DNA of 64,000 nucleotides, taken from assembly GCA_025890175.1 (NCBI GenBank), contig JANPYM010000004.1, forward strand, positions 627,134 to 691,133, given 5' to 3'. Positions 49,601-60,448 of the stretch are shown here, piece after piece (positions within the stretch are counted from its first letter, which is position 1; each line of letters opens with the position of its first letter). The translations under genes were made by a program, and so were the position numbers. Under the pieces are notes generated by a model. That model saw only the letters and a program-made list of their open reading frames with translations. It did no database searches and had not been told where the DNA came from. Source of the DNA: Ciborinia camelliae. Its lineage: Eukaryota > Ascomycota > Leotiomycetes > Helotiales > Sclerotiniaceae.

Positions 49601-50542
49601 AGCCGCCACAGCAGCAGCAACAGCAACAGCAACTTGTGACAAACATGGCACAACATAACCAGAAATCAGAAAAGATGAGGACTTACCCACCTACCTACTT
49701 GCAGAAACCCCCACATTTTCAATTCCCATCTCAGAACACTTCGAGTACGTACACACACAGACAATTCTATGCCAGAAAGCAATGAAAAGGATGCCATTCA
49801 AATTATCAATTTAGTATGATGTAATGTAAACAAGTCTCAATTCTCCATATTAACCACTCGTGCATTTATACATCCCCACTTACCCGTATCTCTTCATCCA
49901 AACTCCAAGAATGAATCATCTAATGACACATGTGACTTAATTACACCTTCACATTCGATTAGACAATAGACAAGTCACTGATCGCCACGCTCTCACGCAC
50001 GCATAGAATTCTGTACTCGTAATTTTCATTCATTATGCCCATATGCAACCATCGTCAAATCATAGGTATCAATCGTTTCGTTTCGACCACAACCCAATCC
50101 GATCCAGTCCAGTCCAGTCCAGTCCAACCGTCCTAAAAGGCCAAGGCCAGCGACCAAAGACCATCCAAACTTTTCAAATGTGTGGGGGGTATGAACAAGC
50201 AGCCTGCATAAAAGCGCGCAAAAAGGAAAATCGGTGGCCAAAATACAGAAAATGTGTGTTGTGTATGTATGCCATAAAAAGTAAATGCTCTCCCATATCG
50301 TATTATACCCCTAGGCCATCAGCCAATATCAAGAACATGACAGATCCATGCAAATGCTTATTTGTGCTGTTTTCGCAATTGCAAATATTAAATGCAAAAA
50401 ACATACCCATTTCGCCTTTGTGTGATGCCATGCCGCAAGAAACAAGTTGAATGAAAGGATGAGGTTATTACAAGCTGTGTGAGCTGAAGCACTTAGGGAG
50501 TCACAGATTGTAAGACCCTAGAGCTGTTTCCGAAAGGTGAAT
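46700..50542. other. 3.8-kb intergenic region, no supported gene
   Basis: Upstream of the demethylase and downstream of the RGG protein. Open frames at 47600-47989 and 49162-49785 (207 codons with a short poly-Gln) lack domains, and I do not call them. Around 48230-48490 the composition is more GC-rich with several short hairpins and an A-box-like sequence (see findings). TACCTAGGTA motifs lie near 47405-47430. Confidence 0.5.
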
Positions 50543-52185
50543 CTATGATGAGTCGCCTCTTGGGGCACGAGGAGCTCCACGTGGACCACCTCGACCACGT
50601 CCTCGAAATTGTCCATCATTTCTGAAGCCACCACGACCTCGGCCACCTCTACCACGATATTCCCCACGACCACGGCGGCTGACTTCATGGAAGCCATCAT
50701 TGCTGCTAACTGGAGGGGTAGGGGTCTTCTGAACAAACATTGTCAGCAAAATATCATGACTCATATTGTCGATTGGAGTCGACTTACTGAACCGGGACTG
50801 TCAGGTTGTTCATCGGCCCAGCTTTGTGTATTGGCAGCAGCAGCAGGAGTAGCAGCAACACCAGTTTCAGTCTCAGCAGCTTCACGAGGAACCTCGACCC
50901 ACTCTTGCGATGTAGACAATTCGTTGTTGTTGTCCCAATTTGCCTCTGCCGCAGCATTTCCTGCTTCGCCAAAAGCGGAATTTTGAGGGATGCCATGAGC
51001 TTCCTCAAAACTTGGTTCTTGATGACCGTTGGTCAACGCACTAGTAACAGGGTCATCGATTTCGGTTAAACCGGCGTTGGCGATAGTTGGGTCACTTTGA
51101 ACGAGGTACTCGGCGACTTCGGGTTGGATTGTCTCTTCAGCAGCTGGCTCGTCAGATTCAGTGACGACAGATGTGGTTGGTAACGCAAGAGCAATAGCCT
51201 TGATATCGGCAACTAATAACTAATTAGCAAAGGTGTAATGTTTCCAATTGGAGGCGTACTTACAAGTTGTAGTAAGTTCTTCATTATTGACGGAGAAACA
51301 GGCCTCATCAGAGCCTTGGATAATCTTTGTCATGGCAGCTACAGCAGCCTCGTCACCACTGTAAACTTGAGTGAGAAGACCCTCGATGCCCTTATTCTCC
51401 TCAAGGTTTGGATCATTTTCGGGGCTTCGGCGCAAGGCAGCGAGACAGAGGAATTTAGTGATAAGTAACAAGTTATGCTCTTGCTCCTCAGCCTTCTCCT
51501 TGGCGACCAATTCCTTAGCAGCGTTGACCTTCTCCTCAAGTTCTCTACTAGCACGCTCATTGAACGTCTTCTCAAATTCGGCCTTCTCAACCTGAATTTT
51601 GGTCTTGTATTCTTGGTCGAACTTCTTGTATTGTGCGATTTGCTCTTCGAGCTGAGCCAAAGATGCCTGGAGAGATGGCTTCTTTAAGATTTGTGCCTTT
51701 TGGTCAGCATTGATCTTGCGAGTAGCTACCAACTCGTCCAAGGTCTTGCCAGTGTTTTCAGCGAGGACATTGTCAACTTTGGAAGCGTTGGTCTGTGCAG
51801 TATGCAATTAGCAATTTGTCTCATGGCGATCGTGAACATATTATTTTGACTTACAATCTTCTTGTTGACATTACGAATATTCCTAAAATCCGTGGTTAGC
51901 TATACCTGCGCCCCCAATCAGGTTTGACAAGAATGACAATGATGAATCAATATAGTTAATAAAAAATCCTTAAATCCCTTACTTGTAGAGCTCCTTAATA
52001 TATGGACTTTCGTATGCTCCATCACCATTGCTGCTCTCTTCAGCGCTGTTGGAGGGGGCTTTCTCTGTAGCTGCTGGTGGTGCAACAGACTTTTGAACTT
52101 CGACAGCTTCGATCTTGGCCTTCTTCTTCTTGGCAGACTTAGATTCTGGCTTAGAAGCTGGATTTTGAGTTATGGAAGCAGCCAT
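50543..52185 (-). CDS. RGG-box protein, YAG7-like
   Basis: Five exons on the minus strand: 52185-51983, 51882-51855, 51792-51264, 51212-50788, 50728-50543, giving 456 residues. The second exon is only 28 bases. Lys/Ala-rich N-terminus (KSAKKKKAKIEAV), then SPYIKELYKNIRNVNKKI, a conserved helix, and KTLDELVATRKINADQKAQI. A charged coiled coil follows (EEQIAQYKKFDQEYKTKIQ through ELVAKEKAEEQE). After it come a helical segment with CLAALRRSPENDP, an acidic Ala-rich linker, and an RGG box at the C-terminus (RGRGEYRGRGGRGRGG and more). The order fits the fungal YAG7-like family as I remember it, a cytoplasmic, ribosome- or mRNA-associated type, and the RGG box suggests RNA binding. Family name and role should be treated as tentative. 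Confidence 0.82.
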
Positions 52186-52955
52186 TGTGAATGAAGTTTA
52201 TTTTGTAATGACTGAGATATTGATTTTGTGACGCGGAAATCTCGAGAACGACGGTTTGCTTGTAAGTTGAATGCTTAAAATATGACGTCTTTCAATAAAA
52301 CGAAGTATTTAATACAGGTTGATGAGGAGAGGGATATTTTCAGGATTAAGATCGAAATCGTGTAAGATATTAATTTGTAGGAGCAGGTGGCATTAATTAT
52401 CAAAAGTGAGCTTCCTTCAAGATGATGGGGAGAGATGCTTGGATCGGAACCTTGTCGGCCTTAGCGAACGTGGAAGAAGGAAGTGGAATAAGTAAATTTT
52501 GACCCCCAATAGAGAGTCAATGCATTTATAAATAAATTTATTGAATTTAGGAAATGGTGCTGGAGTTTGTTGATTGTTGAATTGGATTGGATTGAATTCT
52601 AGTTTTATGTCTTCAGCTATTTCCATAACCAATTCGACCTGAAATGGTTAAAATATGCTTTACAGAATTGCTACCTTCTGATTATCCTCATCGCGTACCC
52701 CTCGAATCTGGTACCACCACCTGAAAGCCGCAGCCTTGTCCTGTGTCCCGTATATTCTTCTTTTTCTACGCCGACGACCATCCATGCTTAGGTATGCTAT
52801 ATCGACATCTGCCACCGCACCTATGCTGCGTGGCAACTGCCTTCAGGTAGGTATATCTCATATTTTCTCCAAATTGAAGCATTCTGTGTCTCCATACTCT
52901 CTCTGAAGCCGGATTTCAGTGTTGCATCGTACAACCACTCTCCAGAGCTCAAGCC
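52186..52955. other. Intergenic between RGG protein and CENP-W
   Basis: Promoter side of the RGG gene and 3' side of CENP-W, both on the minus strand. A 71-codon frame (52417-52632) is not supported. Confidence 0.5.
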
Positions 52956-53379
52956 TCATCCCTTGAATTTCGATAACGATAACTAGTATAGAATGATTAT
53001 TATGGGCAAAGACGGTAGTAAAAAAGTTAGACATACTCCGGTGACTTTCTTTATACTCTTGGCACTAATGCCACGCTCTCCAGCTTGCTTCGCGTTGATA
53101 CTGGCTTCCTTCATCAAACTGAATCATACATTTATTATTAGACAAATGTTCCTGGATGATTGAGTTCGCAGAATGGGGTTATTGGAACATACGTTTCAAG
53201 AAACAGCATATAATCGAGGAAAATCTATGTTGTTGTACATCAGTATATGGGTTTTAGCCAAGGGGGCGCGTCATAAAACGTACCAATACATCAACGTTTT
53301 TGGTGAGATTACGCTTGGAATGGGCTTTAACAATCTTCTTGAGACTGGCTCGAGGATAAAGTTTTTGTCCAGCGGCCAT
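52956..53379 (-). CDS. CENP-W/Wip1 histone-fold kinetochore protein
   Basis: A 78-residue protein in four exons: 53379-53284, 53224-53193, 53118-53037, 52982-52956. All junctions are GT-AG and the frame is continuous across three introns (59, 74 and 54 bases). The sequence opens MAAGQKLYPRASLKKIVKAH, continues SKRNLTKNVDVLIFLDYMLFL and TLMKEASINAKQAGERGIS, then AKSIKKVT, and ends LSKFKG. This is the CENP-W pattern: a short basic N-terminus, then a histone fold with the R/K-rich first helix, a long middle helix and the ISA-KSIKKVT segment. CENP-W pairs with CENP-T in the inner kinetochore. It is divergent from the aminopeptidase with about 530 bases between the starts. No single exon is long enough to be noticed as a gene by ORF length. 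Confidence 0.88.
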
Positions 53380-53911
53380 GATTCGAATATTGACAGATAG
53401 ATGCTGTTCGTACAAGAAGAGTTGCAAATATTGGTTTGTTACTGAGTTTGGTGCAGGTTTGAGTTATACTGTTGTGTACCTTTTGCTGTATCGATATCGA
53501 GTGCTGTGAGATTTGAGTTCTACAGCCTTGTCCCATCGAGCCGATTATTGGTTGCGGCTCCAAGCTTTCGCCAAGCTTAGTCGGAAGAGCTACCCAATTA
53601 GGAAAGTGGGCGGTATCATCCCTTCCCGCACCTGCCAAACCAAGTGCTAGTACTAGCACCTGATTAGCACTTGAGTAAATTATGACAAACAAACAAACTC
53701 CATACTATCTACTTTATCATCCACGGCTTGCTTCGGCTTTCTTTACATTTAATTCTTCTTGAAATCTTGAAATCTTGAAATCTTCAAAATCCATTTCAAA
53801 AAGGCTCAAAAGTACGAAATCCAGTACCATCAACTGGCTTGGCAAAATTTCCAAGCCGTTTTCTTAACGTCAAGTATCTCATTCCACCACAGTCGTTGAA
53901 CCATCCGCATC
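53380..53911. other. Shared divergent promoter of CENP-W and aminopeptidase
   Basis: About 530 bases between two start codons on opposite strands. A TTGAAATC/ATCTTGAAATC repeat lies near 53758-53785. No gene seen. Confidence 0.5.
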
Positions 53912-56900
53912 ATGGCATCCTCAGCATCCGACCGAGATATCCTTCCAGATGCTGTTAAGCCTTCTCATTATGCACTTTCTGTCTACGACATCGAGTTAGG
54001 TGGAGCTTTTAGCTATCAAGGAACGGTCAATATCGATATCAAAATCGTCAAGGCAACCAAGGAAATCACTTTAAATGCTTATCAACTCAAGATACATGAA
54101 GCAGAAGTGTTTTTGATCTCTGAAAAGGCTTCCCAGTCTTTCAAGTCCAGTGAGATATCTTATGATACTAAGAAACAGCGTGTAACTTTACGCTTCCCGG
54201 ACGAGCTCTCTATCTCTGAGAAGGCCAATCTATCAATCAAATTCCAAGGGACTGTTAACAATGATATGGCTGGCTTTTATTATTCGAAATACAAACCCCA
54301 AGTCACCCCAGCCGCGTCTGTTCCTAAGGTTGATGAATTTCACTGCATGTACAGTACCCAATTCGAGTCATCTGACGCTCGTAGAGCTTTCCCTTGTTTT
54401 GATGAACCTAACTTGAAGGCCACTTTTGACTTCGAGATCGAAATTCCTAAGGATCAAATTGCTTTGAGCAATATGCCTGAGAAGGGCTCGAGAAACTCTA
54501 AGGATGGATATCACTTCGTGGAATTTGAAAGGACGCCAATCATGAGTACTTATCTTCTAGCCTGGGCAATGGGAGATTTCGAGTACATCGAGGATTTCAC
54601 AAAACGCAAGTATAATGGAAAGCCAATTCCTGTCCGTGTCTATACCACCAGAGGTTTAAAGAGTCAAGCACAATATGCCCTCGATCATGCCCCTAAGGTC
54701 ATCGACTTGTTTTCTGAAATTTTTGATATCGACTATCCACTCCCCAAGGCCGATTTACTTGCTGTACATGAATTTGTGAGTATCAAGATTTCCTTAACGA
54801 ATATACACTTCTCATTTGCATAAGGTGCATGTCAAACCACTGTACCATCCTTAATAAAATCAAACAATCTCGAACGCTCGCCGCCGCATATGTGCAGTTG
54901 ACCTGTTCACTAACCGTTTCTTCTAGTCTCACGGAGCGTATGGTGCCCTAGTTTCCATAACCCCTATCGTTTTATGAGTACGCTAACTAACGTTCCAATC
55001 TACCGGATAGCATGGAGAATTGGGGTCTTGTTAGTTGTCTATATCCTTGTATAGCATTGAGATTTCTTACTTACTGATACAGGTTACTTATCGCACAACG
55101 GCTGTATTGTTTGACGAGAAGACTTCCGATACAAAATTCAAAAACAGAATTGCCTATGTCGTGGCGCACGAGCTTGCCCATCAATGGTTTGGTAATCTAG
55201 TCACTATGGACTGGTGGAGTGAGCTTTGGCTCAACGAGGGTTTCGCTACATGGGTTGGGTGGCTGGCAACAGATCATTTTCACCCTGATTGGTGTGTATG
55301 GCCCCAGTTTGTTGCTGAGGGTATGCAGACTGCATTCCAATTAGACTCCTTGCGCAGCTCGCATCCCATTGAAGTTCCTGTCAAAGATGCTTTGGATGTT
55401 GATCAAATTTTTGATTCCATCAGTTACCTTAAAGGTAGCTCAGTACTTCGGATGTTGGCCACGCATCTAGGACAAAAGAACTTCCTGAAAGGTGTCTCAA
55501 ATTATCTGAAAGCCCATGCTTATGGCAATGCTACGACCCAAGATTTGTGGTCAGCTCTGAGCGAATCTTCAGGTCTAGATGTGAAAGCTATCATCGATCC
55601 ATGGATTACCAAGATGGGATATCCTGTTCTCACTGTTTCAGAAGAACCTGGACAAATCAGCATTAAACAAAGTCGTTACCTCTCAACAGGAGATGTAAAG
55701 CCTGAAGATGATGAGACAACTTGGTGGGTGCCTTTGGATTTCCAAGGAAAAGCTGGAAGTGATGGAGCACAACAAATTGCTTTTGAACAAAAAGAAGACA
55801 TAATCAGAGATGTCGATGACTCTTTTTACAAGATCAACACCGATACTGCAGGTTTTTACCGAGTCAATTATCCACCAGAAAGATTGGCCAAGCTAGGAAC
55901 GCAATTGGATCGCCTCAGCTTGACTGATAAAATTGGTGAGTCTAGACAAGCTTAGGATTCCCTATAGTCCATACTACAGTTCCTGGATCTGTTTGATCTA
56001 CTAAATCCATTTGATTTGTTAAGTCCAGTGGTATATGGAATCCATTTCAAAGCTTTAATCTGTTTGGATAATAAAGCTGTATTCAAAATTCACAACTTTT
56101 CAAATATTGAAAGCTCTAGAATTTAAACCACAGTCCGGACTATTTGTGCTAACTTCTCCTCAGGTCTGATTGCTGATGCGGGTGCACTCGCAATATCAGG
56201 ACAAGCAGGAACTCCAGCATTCTTATCTTTGGTGCAAGGTTTATCTGATGAGTCTAATCATTTGGTTTGGACAAAAATCCTAGGACCAAGTGGCACTATT
56301 AAATCAGTATTCTCTGACGATGATGAAATCTCTAATGGTATGAAAGCATTCTTGCTGAAATTGGTCAGTCCGGCGGCGGAGCTGGTAGGTTGGGAGCAGC
56401 CTGCGGATGAAGATTTCCTAAAGTCACAACTTCGACCTCTATTGATCCTGTCCGCTGGTAACAATGGCCACAAAGAGTAGGTTTTGAGTAATATATTTCA
56501 TGGGTGTCAAGTGACTAACAAAATTTAGAACCATTGCCGAAGCTAAACGTCGCTTTGATTTGTACACAAGCGGCAAGGATAAGTCTGCCATACATCCAAG
56601 TCTTCGAGGGGCCATTTTTGGACTTTCCGTTCAATATGGTGGGAAATCTGAATATGATACTCTGAAGAAAGAGTATCGTGAAACCACTTCCATTGATGGT
56701 AAAGAGATTACACTCCGTGCAATGGGACGTGTTCAAACTCCAGAACTTATCTCCGATTATTTCGAATTTCTCTTCAAGGAGGTCGCAACACAAGATGTCC
56801 ATACCGGTGCAGCTGCTCTTGCAGCCAATACAAAGACACGTTACCAGCTTTGGCAGTATATCCAAGATAACTTCGATCCAGTTAAAGAGAGATTGTGAGT

Positions 56901-57186
56901 TCCCAATGGCACCAGCCAAATAACTCTTCACTTGAAAACCACCACTAATTCATTTTGCAGGTCTGCTAATATGGTCGTCTTTGATCGATTCATCAAGCTT
57001 TCTCTAACCTCCTTCAGCGATGATGATATCAACAAACAGATTGAGAAGTTCTTCGAGAACAAAGACAACAGAGGATATGATCGTTCTTTGGCGATTATTG
57101 GTGATACTATCAGAGGGAGAGCAGCTCTCAAGGCGAGAGATAGGAAAGTTATTCTCGAGTGGTTGCAAAGCAATGGTTACTGCTGA
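53912..57186 (+). CDS. M1 family zinc aminopeptidase (Ape2/Aap1-like)
   Basis: Seven exons: 53912-54775, 54927-54937, 55011-55029, 55083-55935, 56164-56476, 56529-56894, 56961-57186, giving 883 residues, normal for the family. It is a puromycin-sensitive-aminopeptidase-type metalloenzyme that removes N-terminal residues from peptides, probably in the cytosol. The exopeptidase motif GAMEN (residues 291-295) is assembled across two micro-exons of 11 and 19 bases that together encode SHGAMENWGL. The zinc site is HELAH (327-331) with the third ligand Glu350 in LNEGFATW. The N-terminal beta domain includes QFESSDARRAFPCFDEP, the substrate-pocket region. The C-terminal ERAP1-like helical domain runs from about residue 540 to the end (LQSNGYC). 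No signal peptide is seen. Confidence 0.95.
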
Positions 57187-57690
57187 ATTAGATCGAATCT
57201 TTGATGTTCATGTGCTATGTTCTTGAGCATCATATTCATTCGATAGATCAAAAAAATGGTAGCTAGATAGTATACAATCAATTTGTTCACCGTGCAAAAT
57301 GAGTTGGTTACTCTTGATTATTTCCATCTATGTGATTTGGCAGAACCCGGAAGGATCAATGCGCGAGACATTTTTCTTAAACATTTACCGCCATTCTCAT
57401 TGATCAAATTATTAATGTCACCTGCAGCATTGCTTTCCCATCAAAATATCTTTCTTGATGCTACCGATCACTGCCCAGGTGGTTTGGTTATAGTAGTAAG
57501 TAGTGGGGTAATTTTCAAAATTATAAACCCCACACTACTGTATCCATGCCTTCCACTTTCCACCCACACGAAAAAAACCCTAAAAAATAATTGCTCATTC
57601 CTCCTTCCTCCCATAAAAAAGGATATCGACATCACGATTTAAAAGAAATTATATCTTCAAAAATGGCAAAAAGAGCAAAAACTTGAAATT
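57187..57690. other. Intergenic between aminopeptidase and tRNA
   Basis: 3' flank of the aminopeptidase. A 119-codon frame (57283-57642) has no support. A five-A run on the + strand at 57678-57682 is the likely pol III terminator of the minus-strand tRNA. Confidence 0.5.
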
Positions 57691-57782
57691 GACCAGACTG
57701 GGGCACGATCCCAGGACCTTGTCCGTATTTAACAGTTGTTAATTGTTAAGGACACGTGATAACCAACTACACCATCCGGCCT
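57691..57782 (-). tRNA. tRNA-Val(AAC) with 18-base intron
   Basis: On the minus strand the sequence folds as a cloverleaf. The acceptor GGCCGGA pairs with TCTGGTC, with A as discriminator. The D arm is GTG--CAC, containing the A box TGGTGTAGTTGG. The anticodon stem is TGTCC/GGACA and the loop starts TTAACA with anticodon AAC. The T stem is CTGGG/CCCAG. Eighteen bases sit at the canonical intron site one base 3' of the anticodon, so the mature length is 74. A T5 terminator follows nine bases downstream. The T loop reads ATCGTGC instead of TTCRANY, lacking T54 and A58, so it could be a variant or a decaying copy. Confidence 0.88.
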
Positions 57783-58807
57783 CTTTTTATTGAACGGGGA
57801 GCGTTGTTTAGGTATATATTGGTAGAGTGAAAGCATGTTGTGATGTGGAGATGAGATGAGACGAATGTGGGCAATCAGGCGACCGGCCATGATTTTTTTG
57901 GTTGATGAATAGTAGAAAGATCTTTGATTCCTAGATAGGAGTGAAATTGATAAGATTACTGCCTATGTACCTAATAGGTACCTAGGTATTCAATGTTATT
58001 TTATTGTATACTAATGTGGTGACCTAATGAAAAGGTTCCCGTTGAGGGTGTGGGTAGCTTCAAAATCTTCATAGGTAACATGGACTGGTACAACCAGTTA
58101 AAATAACACTCAACGTGAGATATTGTGAAAGTTCCTTTTTTTGAGCAAATAGAGCAAATACCATGGAATCTTCAAGTACCTTATCTAGGTACCTAGAATT
58201 CTATTACATCTTGCAATTTTCTTTCGCATCTGTCTGTATTCTCTGATTGATTATTTATCCAATTCTCAGTACCCGAGTAGAATGGAACAGTTGATGAGTA
58301 AGATGGCATTACCTAGCCTGTTGATGTTTCCAGAGCCCGTGTCTTCGACAACAACTGGCAGTTAGAGTTATGGGTTGATTTCTTTGTACTCCATGCCAAG
58401 GTATACCTCAAAAGACAAGACAAAATGTAATAACAAATCGCCACAGGGTATGGTACATCCTTTTGAATAATGAGGGAGTGAGTTTTCTAATAATCTTCAC
58501 TGCCTATCTTTGTCTCGTTCCTAATTCGAATCAAAATCTGAGCTATCCTATGTTCATCAGTCTTGGTTTCTTTGTTCTTATAATGCCTACCTCCATATCT
58601 TCAATGAAACCGCGAGTCTCGAGGACCTCAACACCTCGTTGCTATGCATGTTCTTTGAAGACTTAGATTTATTGTTTTATACTCGTTTGATACTTTGTCC
58701 TCTTGGGTATAAAGACAGAGTTCCGAGCAGCATGATGGGGGTAAACATCGAGTCTCTTTCTACCAGCTCATACTTCATAATCACTCAAAATTATCAAGGA
58801 TTTCAAC
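57783..58807. other. Intergenic upstream of the PhyH gene
   Basis: About 1 kb with TACCTAATAGGTACCTAGG-type motifs near 57966-57988 and 58181-58193. No gene seen. The 3' part is the presumed promoter of the dioxygenase gene. Confidence 0.5.
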
Positions 58808-60025
58808 ATGTCTCCAAGGCGCAATCAAGTCAAACATGTCATTCTATCCGACGAGGAGCTTGAAACTGGAGTTACTACTTTGGATAATATACAAGCCGGA
58901 GTAGAGGAGTTCCATAAGCATGGAATCACCATTTTTGAGAATGCCGTTCCTCATGATATCATCGATAAATTTTATGAGAGGATGGATGCTGATGCGACCA
59001 GAAAATTGGAAGATCCGAATGTGTTCTTCAATTCTGGGAACGAAAAAAACAATTTCTCCATATCCCCTCCTCTCTCTAAGGAGTGGCTTGTCGAAGATAT
59101 ATGGGCCAACAAGCATGCAACAGCAGTAATGGAAGCTGTCTTTGGGCTACCACAACTCGTTTTCGCAGGTAGCAATATCAATCTACCTACGACAGACCCG
59201 ACTTCTCGTCAACCTGTTCATGTTGATTCCTACGCCAAGCATCATGATTTCCCCACCTGCATTGAGCTGTTCTTGTACCTCCACGATGTCTCTCCAGCGA
59301 ATGGCGTCACTGAACTTTGGCCCGGATCCCATCGTGAATACGATCTCAAAATTTTAGCGCCCCATGGTCGTGGCTGGGTTAAATCATCAGCATTTAATCG
59401 TCGTGCCGAACATACACCCCCAATTCAGCCCACTATCCCCAAGGGTTCAATCGCCATGCGCGACCTTCGTGTTTGGCACTCCGGCATGCCGAATCTTGCC
59501 GATCATAAACGTATTATGCTTGGCTTTATATATTTCCCCCGCTGGTATCGCAGCCCTATGCGCATTAACCTTCCCTCATCCTGTCGCTCCATCGTTCAAA
59601 AATGGAAACACGTAGACGCCATTGGAGCCACAAATTTCATCAATGAAGAAATAGACAACTTGGATCCGAAACTTGGCATGTTGGTTTCCCTAAATTTTAC
59701 ACAAGATCCGGCGACAGGCATCAAACAAATTCGGGAGAAGATTGATCTGGCACAGGGGAGAGAACCACCTGGTGTGATGCTTCCCGTTACTCCAAAGGAT
59801 TATTGGGTGCCGGGGATGAATAAGTTGAGTGATAGAGTGACTAAGATTGAAGTGCCTAAGGAGAAGGCAAAGCCCAAGGCGAAAGCGAAGGGAAAAGCGA
59901 AAGGGAAGGCGAAGGCGAAGGCGAAAGGAAAAAATGATCCTTTGAAACCTAAGAGTGAGGGGGTTAAAAAGACAACTAAATCTCCCAGAACGCAGTCGGT
60001 AAAATCAGTCAGGCTTGTCGAATGA
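58808..60025 (+). CDS. Phytanoyl-CoA dioxygenase (PhyH) family protein with Lys/Ala-rich tail
   Basis: Single-exon, 405 residues. Fe(II)/2-oxoglutarate dioxygenase of the PhyH family. The iron ligands are visible as HxD in PVHVDSY (about residues 138 and 140) and the distal His in RVWHSGMPN (about 223). The 2-oxoglutarate-binding Arg follows in HKRIMLGFIYF. The ELFLYLHDVSPANGVTELWPGSH core strand region is typical. Substrates in fungi are varied (secondary metabolites, fatty acyl chains), and none can be inferred. Unusual is the C-terminus from about residue 350: repeated KAKAKGKAKGK units followed by a Lys/Ser/Thr-rich end, strongly basic, resembling histone H1-like tails. No PTS1 is present, so peroxisomal location as for human PHYH is not supported. 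Confidence 0.9.
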   Translation: MSPRRNQVKHVILSDEELETGVTTLDNIQAGVEEFHKHGITIFENAVPHDIIDKFYERMDADATRKLEDPNVFFNSGNEKNNFSISPPLSKEWLVEDIWANKHATAVMEAVFGLPQLVFAGSNINLPTTDPTSRQPVHVDSYAKHHDFPTCIELFLYLHDVSPANGVTELWPGSHREYDLKILAPHGRGWVKSSAFNRRAEHTPPIQPTIPKGSIAMRDLRVWHSGMPNLADHKRIMLGFIYFPRWYRSPMRINLPSSCRSIVQKWKHVDAIGATNFINEEIDNLDPKLGMLVSLNFTQDPATGIKQIREKIDLAQGREPPGVMLPVTPKDYWVPGMNKLSDRVTKIEVPKEKAKPKAKAKGKAKGKAKAKAKGKNDPLKPKSEGVKKTTKSPRTQSVKSVRLVE

Positions 60026-60448
60026 GGTGACTTGTTCAAGCGTCTTCGATTCATGTATATATTGGTGGCTTCACACTGTTTTAGTTGTGTATATTCATGA
60101 TTACAACATTGCCTAGCGTGCAAACGAAATGCAGCTATCACTCACTCTTTTATCCACCATCTTCCTTCAAGCAAATAACAACAAAAAAGTAGATGATACC
60201 TTTTGAAAAATAATAAAACATACTATTTAATTTATTATAAAAAAACAATATTATTCAAAATCTCAAAACCCAAAATGAAAGTCCTATCTATATCCACCCT
60301 TTTCCCATATTTCAAATAAGAGAAACCTGAATTTCAGATCTCGGCACGAAGCTCTCGAGTAAGACGGCGCATGCGAGTGATTATGTCTCATCATACTCGA
60401 ACCCCTCGTATACGGGCTCCCACTTCTACTATTCGCCCTCCTCGTAAA
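60026..60448. other. Convergent intergenic spacer
   Basis: Between the stops of the PhyH gene (+) and the Sur7-like gene (-). AT-rich, no feature seen. Confidence 0.5.

Noticed and set aside
49162..49785. 207-codon frame with a poly-Gln run
   Set aside because: Longest frame in its intergenic region, but low-complexity C/T-rich DNA with no recognisable domain. A short gene cannot be fully excluded.
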